Both the position numbers and the translations under genes were made by a program. The notes beneath the pieces are model-generated. The model was not told where the DNA came from. It ran no database searches and worked only from the letters and a program-made list of their open reading frames with translations. Positions 1 to 7,489 of a DNA stretch of 64,000 bases are shown here, one piece after another; the stretch's first letter is position 1; each line of letters starts with the position of its first letter. This DNA comes from Treponema sp. UBA6988 (GTDB lineage: Bacteria; Spirochaetota; Spirochaetia; Treponematales; Treponemataceae): the NCBI GenBank assembly GCA_002448445.1, contig DJYC01000100.1:10991-74990 (forward strand), in the 5' to 3' direction.

Positions 1-1452
1 AAAATAAGGCAAATTGGCGAAACGGTTTCTGTTGAATTCAAGCGTTGTGGTGGAAATATTGAACACGATGTTTACGAAACTGTTTGTTCGTTCTCAAATA
101 GATTTGGCGGAGATATTTATCTTGGAATCCTTGATGATGGAACTGTAAATGGTGTGCCGGAAAAAGCAGCTCCGTCCATGATTAAGAATTTCATCACGGT
201 TTTGGCAAATCCCAATCTTTTTTCTCCAACACTTACGCTTGATCCAGAAATTATCACTTATGAAGGAAAAACTCTTATTCACATTCATGTACCAGTTTCG
301 GGCGATGTGATTAGTTTTAAAAAGGTGATATATAATCGCATCAATGATTCAGATGTAAAAGTTTCTTCAACCTCAGATATTGCGCAAATGTACATCCGCA
401 AGCAGGAAATCTTTACGGAACGCAAAGTTTATCCTTATGTTCATTTTGAAGATTTGAGACTGGACTTACTTCCGCTTGTTAGAACCATGGCAAAAAATAA
501 TTCCGCAGGAAGTCATCCATGGGAAAAGTTAAATGATGAGGAACTTTTGAAAAGCGCGGGACTTTACACAGAAGATCGGGTTACTGGGGAAAAGGGATTT
601 AATCTTGCCGCAGTTATGCTTCTTGGAAAAGATGAAGTGATTCGTGATGTCGCCCCAACTTATTCAACAGATGCATTGCTTAGAAAAGTGAATGTTGACC
701 GATATGACGACAGGTTGATTGTGGAGACGAATTTAATAGAAAGTTATGACAGGCTTTTTGAATTTGCGACAAAACATCTTTTGGACAAGTTTTATCTTGA
801 AGACGGAAAAATAAGGCTTTCTCTCAGAAACATCCTTGCCCGCGAAATGATTGTGAATACTTTGATGCACAGAGAATTTTCAAGCGGCTATCAGGCAAAA
901 TTCATTATCGAAAAAGACAGGATGTATGTGGAAAATGCAAACCGCGCAAGAAAAGACGGAATGATCACTCCAGAAAATCTTGAGCCTTATGCAAAAAATC
1001 CGCTCATAGCATCATTCTTTAGGAATATCGGTTATTCGGACAAGCTTGGTTCTGGCGTAAGAAAGCTGTTCAAATATTCATATAAATATTCGGGTGCGAA
1101 TCCAGAATTTTCAGAAGGCGATGTTTTTAGGATTACCGTTCCCCTGAATGATGAATTTTCCTGGGACGCACAAAAAAGTCTGACGTTAAAAACCGAACAA
1201 GTAACCGAACAAGTAACCGAACAAGTAACCGAACAAGTAACCGAACAAGTAACCGAACAAGTAAAAAGACTTGTTGAATGTTTGAAAACTTGTCCGCTTT
1301 CCACTAAAGAAATCCTTCAAGAACTAGGCTTAAAGCACAGGCCAACTTTGATGAATGATTATATAAAACCTGCCTTGGCTTTAGGACTGATAGAGATGAC
1401 TCAGCCCGATTCTCCCAAAAGCCCTACACAGAAGTACAAGGTGAAGTTATAG
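1..1452 (+). CDS. AlbA_2 / GHKL-type ATP-binding regulator with C-terminal winged helix (5' truncated)
   Basis: The frame is open from base 1, so the true start lies left of the window; the first in-frame ATG (154) falls inside the AlbA-like domain. The visible N-terminus (GETVSVEFKR, then a Gly-rich GDIYLGI stretch) matches the AlbA_2 (Schlafen-like) fold. The middle part, with a REMIVNTLMHREF segment and a GSGVRKLF segment, resembles the HATPase_c_4 region of putative transcriptional regulators once called RecG-like. Six TEQV tetrapeptides form a linker to a C-terminal helix-turn-helix (residues CPLSTKEILQELGL). Such proteins are common at the edges of restriction-modification loci. Function is inferred from the family; a regulatory or defence role is likely but unproven. 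Confidence 0.75.
   Translation, partial: KIRQIGETVSVEFKRCGGNIEHDVYETVCSFSNRFGGDIYLGILDDGTVNGVPEKAAPSMIKNFITVLANPNLFSPTLTLDPEIITYEGKTLIHIHVPVSGDVISFKKVIYNRINDSDVKVSSTSDIAQMYIRKQEIFTERKVYPYVHFEDLRLDLLPLVRTMAKNNSAGSHPWEKLNDEELLKSAGLYTEDRVTGEKGFNLAAVMLLGKDEVIRDVAPTYSTDALLRKVNVDRYDDRLIVETNLIESYDRLFEFATKHLLDKFYLEDGKIRLSLRNILAREMIVNTLMHREFSSGYQAKFIIEKDRMYVENANRARKDGMITPENLEPYAKNPLIASFFRNIGYSDKLGSGVRKLFKYSYKYSGANPEFSEGDVFRITVPLNDEFSWDAQKSLTLKTEQVTEQVTEQVTEQVTEQVTEQVKRLVECLKTCPLSTKEILQELGLKHRPTLMNDYIKPALALGLIEMTQPDSPKSPTQKYKVKL
1192..1263 (+). repeat. 12-bp in-frame tandem repeat, six copies (TEQV linker)
   Basis: Six perfect copies of the 12-mer ACCGAACAAGTA encode TEQV repeated six times, between the ATPase-like and winged-helix parts of the first gene. 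Copies are identical at the DNA level, so gain or loss of units by slippage would change linker length by four residues without a frameshift. Confidence 0.95.
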
Positions 1453-1462
1453 GAAGAAGTTT

Positions 1463-1594
1463 ATGGAAAAAAATTATAGTCCCGACTTCAAAGTGGTCGA
1501 ATTCGACCACTTTAGAAAAGAAACTAGAATAGCCATCCAGCAGATGAAAGTGCTGGAAAATGTTGAAGAGCGAACTCTACTGACGGATAAATGA
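1463..1594 (+). CDS. 43-residue hypothetical protein between regulator and hsdS
   Basis: An ATG 8 nt after an AGGAAGAAG ribosome-binding site opens a 43-codon frame (starts MEKNYSPDFKVVEFDHF) that fills the space between the upstream regulator (stop at 1452) and hsdS (start at 1607). The central VVEFDHF codons are the 24-bp palindrome at 1490-1513. No domain is recognised. It may be a real small protein, a leader ORF coupling translation into hsdS (which has a weak SD), or the remnant of a longer gene. The good SD and tight fit support translation; the conserved element may be the DNA palindrome instead. Confidence 0.45.
   Translation: MEKNYSPDFKVVEFDHFRKETRIAIQQMKVLENVEERTLLTDK
1490..1513. 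promoter_or_regulatory. Perfect 24-bp palindrome centred on an EcoRI-like GAATTC
   Basis: The two 12-nt halves (AAAGTGGTCGAA and TTCGACCACTTT) are exact reverse complements with no spacer. It lies inside the 43-residue ORF just upstream of hsdS. A dyad of this size is typical of a dimeric repressor operator; an RNA hairpin is also possible, though the two-fold centre would need a few bases for a loop. Confidence 0.6.
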
Positions 1595-1606
1595 CGGAAT
1601 AAGATT

Positions 1607-2743
1607 ATGACTGCAAGTAAGATTGAAAATGCACCTTGGGTTAGACTTGGGGATTATATTATTGAATGTAACGAAGTGAATTCTGATGGAAAATATGGAT
1701 TAGAATTTGTTCGTGGAGTTTCCAATACAAAAGAATTTATGAAAACAAAGGCGAATCTTGATGGCAGAGATTTGACTCCATTTTCAATAATAAAACCGCA
1801 TTATTTCGCTTTTAATCGAAGAACGACAAGAAACGGTGAAAGATTGGGGCTTGGTTACAACTCTACAAATCAAATTTATATTTGCACTGAGGATTATATA
1901 GTATTTAAAGTTAAAGATGCGAATGTGCTAAATCCAGATTATCTATACATAAACTTTTTAAGAGATGAATTTGATAGAGCCGTTCGCCGTGATTCATGGG
2001 GAAGTGCAACGGAATTCTTTAACTGGGATAATATGGCAGAAATAAAAATTCCGCTCCCATCAATCGAGACACAAAGAGAACTTGTTGCAGTTTACAACGG
2101 CCTAAAAGAACTTGCAGAAGAAAACGAAAAACTCCTGGAGCCGCTTTCAAAAAGCTGCGAAGCATTCATTGTGGATTGTAAGAAGAAGTATGAAAAGAAG
2201 CGACTAGGCGATTTGATTGCAATAGACGAAAAAATCAATTCAGAAAATCGAGACTTAGAGTTTTTAGGTATTAACCGTGATAAAACTTTTATGCCTTCCG
2301 TGGCAACCACAGAAGGACTTGATAAATCAAAATACAAAGTTATTTCAAAGGGAAAATTTGTATTTTCAGGTATGCAGACTGGTCGTGATGTGTGTATTCG
2401 TTTCGGGCTTTATAATGAAAGTGTAGATGGTTTGGTATCACCGGCCTATACAACATATTCTGTAGTAGACAACAATATTCTCCCTGAATATTTAATGATG
2501 AATTTCAAGCGTTCTGAAATGGATAGGCTAGGTTGGTTCCTAAGTGATTCAAGCGTACGTTCAAATCTTGATTTTGATAGATTTCACGATATTCAGATTG
2601 CTATACCCCCAATCCAAATTCAACAAAAAATCGTAGACCTCTACAACTGCTACGAAGAATGCAAACGCATAGCAAAAGAGGCAAGAGAAAAAATAAGCAA
2701 CCTCTGCCCGGCTCTGGTACAGAAGGCTGCACATAGTATTTAA
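1607..2743 (+). CDS. hsdS: Type I restriction-modification specificity subunit S
   Basis: HsdS gives DNA sequence specificity to the HsdM/HsdR complex. The 378-residue product has the expected two-fold layout. TRD1 ends in a conserved region (IKIPLPSIETQRELVAVYNGL) followed by a charged helix. TRD2 ends in the parallel sequence (IQIAIPPIQIQQKIVDLYNCY) and a second coiled-coil helix. Length is normal for an S subunit. The SD (GGAATAAG) is weak, so coupling to the preceding 43-codon frame is plausible. The partner methylase gene hsdM is not in this window; hsdR lies 4.7 kb downstream, separated by three inserted genes. Confidence 0.93.
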   Translation: MTASKIENAPWVRLGDYIIECNEVNSDGKYGLEFVRGVSNTKEFMKTKANLDGRDLTPFSIIKPHYFAFNRRTTRNGERLGLGYNSTNQIYICTEDYIVFKVKDANVLNPDYLYINFLRDEFDRAVRRDSWGSATEFFNWDNMAEIKIPLPSIETQRELVAVYNGLKELAEENEKLLEPLSKSCEAFIVDCKKKYEKKRLGDLIAIDEKINSENRDLEFLGINRDKTFMPSVATTEGLDKSKYKVISKGKFVFSGMQTGRDVCIRFGLYNESVDGLVSPAYTTYSVVDNNILPEYLMMNFKRSEMDRLGWFLSDSSVRSNLDFDRFHDIQIAIPPIQIQQKIVDLYNCYEECKRIAKEAREKISNLCPALVQKAAHSI

Positions 2744-2759
2744 ATAGGAGAAAAGGTAA

Positions 2760-4340
2760 ATGAATTTAAAAGTATTCAAAATTAAAAATTTCCGTGGTTA
2801 TAGTGATGAAATTACTATAAATATTAACGACCTCACAGCTTTTGTTGGAAGGAATGATATAGGTAAATCTACTATCCTTGAAGCCATGAATATTTTCTTT
2901 AATGGTGGTGATAGTAAACAATTAATTCCTCTTGATAAAGATGACATCAACAAAGAATGTGCTGCTAATGAAGATAATGAAATCGTCTTTTCAGCTTGCT
3001 TTGATAATCTACCTGATGAAATCCAGCTTGATGCAACTTATCTGACCAATTTAAAAGATGAATATTTGTTAAATCAAAATGGCGACTTGGAAATAGTAAA
3101 GCGATATCCCAATGCAACTACTAAAGAAAAAGTTTTTATAAAAGCAAATCATCCGACTAACTCTAATTGTGGTGAACTTTTGTGTAAGAAAAATACTGAG
3201 TTAAAGAAAATTATTACAGATAATAGTATTGATTGTGAAAATAAAAGCGTAAACTCATTGATGAGAAAGGCTATTTGGAATCACTATAATGATGATTTAC
3301 AATTAAAAGAAATTGAGCTTGATGTATCTAAGGGAGATACGGATGGAATCAAGAGTATTTGGGAAAAATTAAAGGATTATTTACCATTGTATTCTTTGTT
3401 TCAGGCAGATCGTAAAAATACAGATACTGATGATGAAGTTCAAGACCCATTACAAACTGCAGTAAAGCAAATTATTTCAACAGAAGATATTCAGAATAAG
3501 TTGAAAGAAATTTCTGATACAGTACTTAAAGAATTACAAAGTATTGCTTCTGACACTTTGGATAAATTAAAAAATATAAATGAAACTCTAGCAAATACAC
3601 TTGAACCCAAAATCCCAGGTGTTGAAAGCTTAAAATGGGCAGATGTTTTTAAAAAGGTATCAATTGCAAGTAATAATGATATTCCTATTAATAAACGTGG
3701 TAGCGGTGTAAAACGGCTTATATTACTGAGTTTCTTTCAAGCAGAAGCAGAAAAGAAGAAAACAGAATTTAATAACCGAGGCATTATTTATGCGATTGAA
3801 GAACCTGAAACTTCTCAGCATTATGAACACCAGCGAATGCTTATCGATGCATTAAAACGTATATCTTCTAATGATGATACTCAAGTGGTAATAACAACAC
3901 ACAGCTCTGTTGTTGTAAAAGAACTAAAATTTGATGACATTCGAATTATTGATGAAGAAGCTGGTTCTAAAAAAATAAAATTGGTTGAAACTCATTATTT
4001 ACCAAGCCCATCGTTAAATGAAATTAATTATCTTGTATTCGGAGAAATATCATCTGAGTATCATGATGAACTATTTGGTTATCTAGAAACTAGGGCAAGG
4101 GATATTGATAATGTTGCTGGTCAAAGAAATTTTGATTCTTGGTTAAAAAGTAAATTATCAGGATATCCTACAAAAGAATATATTGATAATAGAAACGGTT
4201 CTCACTTTGATTATACATTATCCATGTATATTAGAAATAGAGTACATCATCCCGAAAATCCAGAAAATGATATAGAAACACCTGAAGAAGTAAAAAAATC
4301 AATTGAGAAAATGCAAGAAGTTATAGGTTCAATTGAATAA
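2760..4340 (+). CDS. OLD/SMC-like AAA ATPase with C-terminal HEPN-like RNxxxH motif
   Basis: The N-terminus (MNLKVFKIKNFRGY) and Walker A GRNDIGKST at residues 30-38 are typical of RecF/SMC/OLD-type ATPases. The Walker B region (IIYAIEEPETSQHYEHQ, about 342-358) and the TTHSS H-loop follow. A TOPRIM domain, usual in OLD nucleases, is not evident. Instead the last 120 residues carry R492-N-R-V-H-H497, fitting the R-[polar]-x3-H pattern of HEPN ribonucleases. The gene starts 16 nt after hsdS, with AGGAGAAAAGG as SD. Position between hsdS and hsdR recalls the R-linked ORFs (such as rloA) of type I loci. A nucleotide-gated RNase role is inference. Confidence 0.72.
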   Translation: MNLKVFKIKNFRGYSDEITININDLTAFVGRNDIGKSTILEAMNIFFNGGDSKQLIPLDKDDINKECAANEDNEIVFSACFDNLPDEIQLDATYLTNLKDEYLLNQNGDLEIVKRYPNATTKEKVFIKANHPTNSNCGELLCKKNTELKKIITDNSIDCENKSVNSLMRKAIWNHYNDDLQLKEIELDVSKGDTDGIKSIWEKLKDYLPLYSLFQADRKNTDTDDEVQDPLQTAVKQIISTEDIQNKLKEISDTVLKELQSIASDTLDKLKNINETLANTLEPKIPGVESLKWADVFKKVSIASNNDIPINKRGSGVKRLILLSFFQAEAEKKKTEFNNRGIIYAIEEPETSQHYEHQRMLIDALKRISSNDDTQVVITTHSSVVVKELKFDDIRIIDEEAGSKKIKLVETHYLPSPSLNEINYLVFGEISSEYHDELFGYLETRARDIDNVAGQRNFDSWLKSKLSGYPTKEYIDNRNGSHFDYTLSMYIRNRVHHPENPENDIETPEEVKKSIEKMQEVIGSIE

Positions 4341-4358
4341 AATAAGGAGTATACTATT

Positions 4359-5660
4359 TTGAATGAAATAAAACTACAATCTATACAAAATCTTTTAGAT
4401 ACAAAAAATCTTAGAATTCCTCCGTATCAACGTCCATATAAATGGACTAAAAAAAATATTGAGGAACTCCTTACAGATATAGATATTGCATTAGAAAAAA
4501 AGAAAGAACTTAGAAATAAAAACTTTAAATATAGGATTGGAACGGTTTTACTTCACAATAACAAAGAAGATAAAACACTAGATGTAATTGATGGACAACA
4601 AAGAATTGTTTCTTTTTATTTGTTACAAAAGTATCTGAATCCAAAGAAAACTGATTTTATTGATATGAAACTTGAAGATAATAATACAAAGTTTCATTTG
4701 TGTAAAAATTATTCAGTAATCAAGGATTGGTTTTCTTTAAAAGATATTGAATATAAAAAAGCAATTCTTACTGCTTTTGTTGATTTACTTGAAGTTGTAG
4801 TAATAACTGTGGAAAAGCAAGAAGAAGCTTTTCAATTATTCGACTCCCAAAATGCTCGTGGTAAAGCTTTATATCCTCATGATTTACTAAAAGCATATCA
4901 TTTACGAGAGATGAATAATGATCTTTTTGAAATGCAACGAGTTGTTGAAAGTTGGGAAGAAATGGACCGCTCTTTGAAAAGCAGAAAAAATAAGAAAGAA
5001 AACAAAATTGAAAATCTGTTTGATGATTATCTTTTTCCAATTCTTAATTGGGCTGAAAAAGAAAAAACATGGACTTTTTCAACAGATGATATTGATAGCT
5101 ATAAAGGCATAAGACACGACTGTTCGTATACATATGCAAAACGAACAATAAAATCAATGCCAATTTTTCAAATTACAGAACCTATTGTTGCAGGAAAAGA
5201 CTTCTTTGAAATGGTTCATTATTATTTGCCATTACTTGAATACTTAAAAAAAGAAGTCTTTGAAAAATATCCAGAGCTAAAAAAAATTATAGATAATCAT
5301 GATGATGGTGGTGCAGGTTATTGCCATTGTAAGAATTTGTTCTATTGTGTTTTATTAGCATATTATGATCGATTTAAAAATCTTGATGAGAGGGTTGTAA
5401 AAAAACTATTTTCATGGACTTTTATGCTACGCGTAGACAGATGGTCTCTTAGTTATGCTTCTATTAACAAATACGCTATTGGAGATTGCGGTGATACGAC
5501 AAATGAAATTCCATTTTTTTATTTAATCACACATGCAACCAAACATACTCAAATAGCAAATGTTTCCGTCTCAATTAAAAGAGAAAATGACCAAGCGAAC
5601 AAAGCTGATTCTTGGAATAATTTATATGCAGATTTAAAACAATTAAATGGAGTTGAATAA
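4359..5660 (+). CDS. DUF262 (GmrSD N-domain-like) protein without HNH domain
   Basis: The 433-residue product begins with a DUF262/ParB-Srx-type domain: PPYQRPYKW near residue 21 and the signature VIDGQQRIVSF near residue 75, the nucleotide-hydrolysis motif of GmrS, SspE and relatives. The rest is helical, and I see no DUF1524 HNH motif. The start is TTG at 4359, set by an AAGGAG SD 9 nt upstream; no in-frame ATG is close. It sits 18 nt after the ATPase gene and directly before a second DUF262 gene, suggesting a two-protein GmrS/GmrD-like arrangement. It may sense modified DNA or nucleotides (inferred). Confidence 0.78.
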   Translation: MNEIKLQSIQNLLDTKNLRIPPYQRPYKWTKKNIEELLTDIDIALEKKKELRNKNFKYRIGTVLLHNNKEDKTLDVIDGQQRIVSFYLLQKYLNPKKTDFIDMKLEDNNTKFHLCKNYSVIKDWFSLKDIEYKKAILTAFVDLLEVVVITVEKQEEAFQLFDSQNARGKALYPHDLLKAYHLREMNNDLFEMQRVVESWEEMDRSLKSRKNKKENKIENLFDDYLFPILNWAEKEKTWTFSTDDIDSYKGIRHDCSYTYAKRTIKSMPIFQITEPIVAGKDFFEMVHYYLPLLEYLKKEVFEKYPELKKIIDNHDDGGAGYCHCKNLFYCVLLAYYDRFKNLDERVVKKLFSWTFMLRVDRWSLSYASINKYAIGDCGDTTNEIPFFYLITHATKHTQIANVSVSIKRENDQANKADSWNNLYADLKQLNGVE

Positions 5661-5661
5661 A

Positions 5662-7476
5662 ATGGATCCAATGGAACTTAGAGTATATGAAACTACAAAA
5701 AAAAATATATTCAATAAATCTGATAAATATATTGTACCCCTTTATCAACGGGCTTATGCATGGTCTGATGATGAGATAAATCAACTAATTGAAGATATCT
5801 GGGGAAATGAAAGTGATAACTATTATGTTGGCTCCTTGATTGTTTATAAAAGAAATGATGGTTTTGAAGTAATTGATGGTCAACAACGATTAACTACTTT
5901 ATTTTTGATTCTTTCTTTTCTTGAAGCAGAAATGAAACAGAATCTGTTTTTTGACTGTAGGAAAAGATCAAATCTAACTCTTCAAAATATGATAGAAAAT
6001 GATAGTAACAAAAAAATCAACGAATCAGATATTGAGGAAACTCTTTATTATGGAAAAGAAATAATCAACACGAAATTTACTATCGATAAAATAAACAAAG
6101 AAGAATTCAAGAAAAAACTGTTAAAAGTTGTTTTATATAGAATTGAAGTTCCAGAAGGAACAGACTTAAACAGATATTTCGAAATCATGAATACTCGTGG
6201 AGAACAACTTGAACAACATGATGTGTTAAAAGCTAAATTTATGGAATTAATTGATGAATCAGAAATTCGTAATCAATTTGCTGAAATTTGGGAGGCTTGT
6301 AGTAATATGACAGGATATGTTCAAATGAATATGTCCAAGCCTATACGTGAAAAATTATTTGGAAAAAATAATTGGGATAATTTTCCTAAGTTTGAAGAGT
6401 ATTTGAAAACTGTAAGTATAAGCAATGAAAAGCAACGAAAAAGAAAAACAGATGATTTCTCTGAAAAACTCAATCTAATATTGGATAGTAAGCCTGACGA
6501 ATTTAAGCTTGATGTTCTTCCAAAAGATGGAGAAAAAGTTAGATTTGAATCTCCTGTAAATTTTACGTATTTTTTGCTTCATGTATTGAGAGTTTATATT
6601 GCTTCTGAGGAATTGAAAATTCAGTTACCTCGCCTGATAGAAGATATCAGACTTTTGGAAGAATACAATTTGCTTTTTGAAAAAAAGAAAATTGACAAAA
6701 ACTTTTCAATAAACTTTTTGGATTGTCTCTTAAAATGCAGATATTTAATGGATAATTACATTATTAAGAGAGAGTATAATGAAGAGAATAGAGACGGTGA
6801 CTGGAGTCTAAAATGGCTTAACAAAAGTAAAGAAGAAACCGCCTATTATACAGAAACTTTTGAGACAAAGCATAATTTAATGCTTCAAGCTGCAATGCGT
6901 GTTTCTTTTACATCTCCTAAGATTATGCACTGGATTACAGAATCTCTGCTCTGGCTTTATAAGCTTGGCAAAAAAAAGCCAAGTAATGAAGAGTTTCAAG
7001 AAGAATTAAAATCAATTATTAGTAAGTCGGTTAGAGAAAACTTATTTAGTCAGAATAATTATGAGAATATGGGCGTTGAAACTCCGCATATTGCTTTTAA
7101 TTATCTTGATTATCTTTTATGGGAAGAGCATCCAAGAAAATACAAAGATTTCAATTTTGAATATCGAACTTCTGTAGAGCATTGGTTCCCACAACATCCT
7201 TCAGAAGGCACTTTTATGAAATGGAAACAAGAAGAGGTAGATAATTTTGGAAACCTTTGTATTATTCAGCGAAATGTAAATTCAAAATTTTCAAATCTAG
7301 AACCTCACTCAAAAAAAGCCACTTTTGAAGAAATGATAAACAAAGGAAGTATTAAGCTCCGCCTTATGGCAGAAAAGACAACTGAAAGTGTGGACTGGAA
7401 AGATATTTATGAGACTTTTGGTGAAGAAATGCTAGACAAACTCGCAACTGCATGTGATTTTGATCGAAATGTTTAG
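5662..7476 (+). CDS. DUF262-DUF1524 protein (GmrSD-like, HNH nuclease)
   Basis: A DUF262 domain (VPLYQRAYAWSDDEI, then VIDGQQRLTTLF) is followed by a helical middle and a C-terminal DUF1524 region with SVEHWFPQHP and DNFGNLCIIQRNVNSK, the His and Asn pattern of an HNH nuclease. This is the GmrSD/SspE architecture, in which the N-domain hydrolyses nucleotides and the C-domain cuts DNA. ATG 5662 is preferred over 5647 because GGAG at 5649-5652 gives a 9-nt spacer and the start then follows the upstream stop by 1 nt. Very AT-rich, like its two upstream neighbours. Probably a type IV-like restriction effector. Confidence 0.85.
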   Translation: MDPMELRVYETTKKNIFNKSDKYIVPLYQRAYAWSDDEINQLIEDIWGNESDNYYVGSLIVYKRNDGFEVIDGQQRLTTLFLILSFLEAEMKQNLFFDCRKRSNLTLQNMIENDSNKKINESDIEETLYYGKEIINTKFTIDKINKEEFKKKLLKVVLYRIEVPEGTDLNRYFEIMNTRGEQLEQHDVLKAKFMELIDESEIRNQFAEIWEACSNMTGYVQMNMSKPIREKLFGKNNWDNFPKFEEYLKTVSISNEKQRKRKTDDFSEKLNLILDSKPDEFKLDVLPKDGEKVRFESPVNFTYFLLHVLRVYIASEELKIQLPRLIEDIRLLEEYNLLFEKKKIDKNFSINFLDCLLKCRYLMDNYIIKREYNEENRDGDWSLKWLNKSKEETAYYTETFETKHNLMLQAAMRVSFTSPKIMHWITESLLWLYKLGKKKPSNEEFQEELKSIISKSVRENLFSQNNYENMGVETPHIAFNYLDYLLWEEHPRKYKDFNFEYRTSVEHWFPQHPSEGTFMKWKQEEVDNFGNLCIIQRNVNSKFSNLEPHSKKATFEEMINKGSIKLRLMAEKTTESVDWKDIYETFGEEMLDKLATACDFDRNV

Positions 7477-7489
7477 GAGATATAGTCTT

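Noticed and set aside
1192..1263. Possible CRISPR-like array
   Set aside because: Units are contiguous 12-mers with no spacers and are in frame within a gene.
1032..1304. Minus-strand frame with a repeated TCSV motif
   Set aside because: It is the antisense shadow of the TEQV tandem repeat; no SD and no domain.
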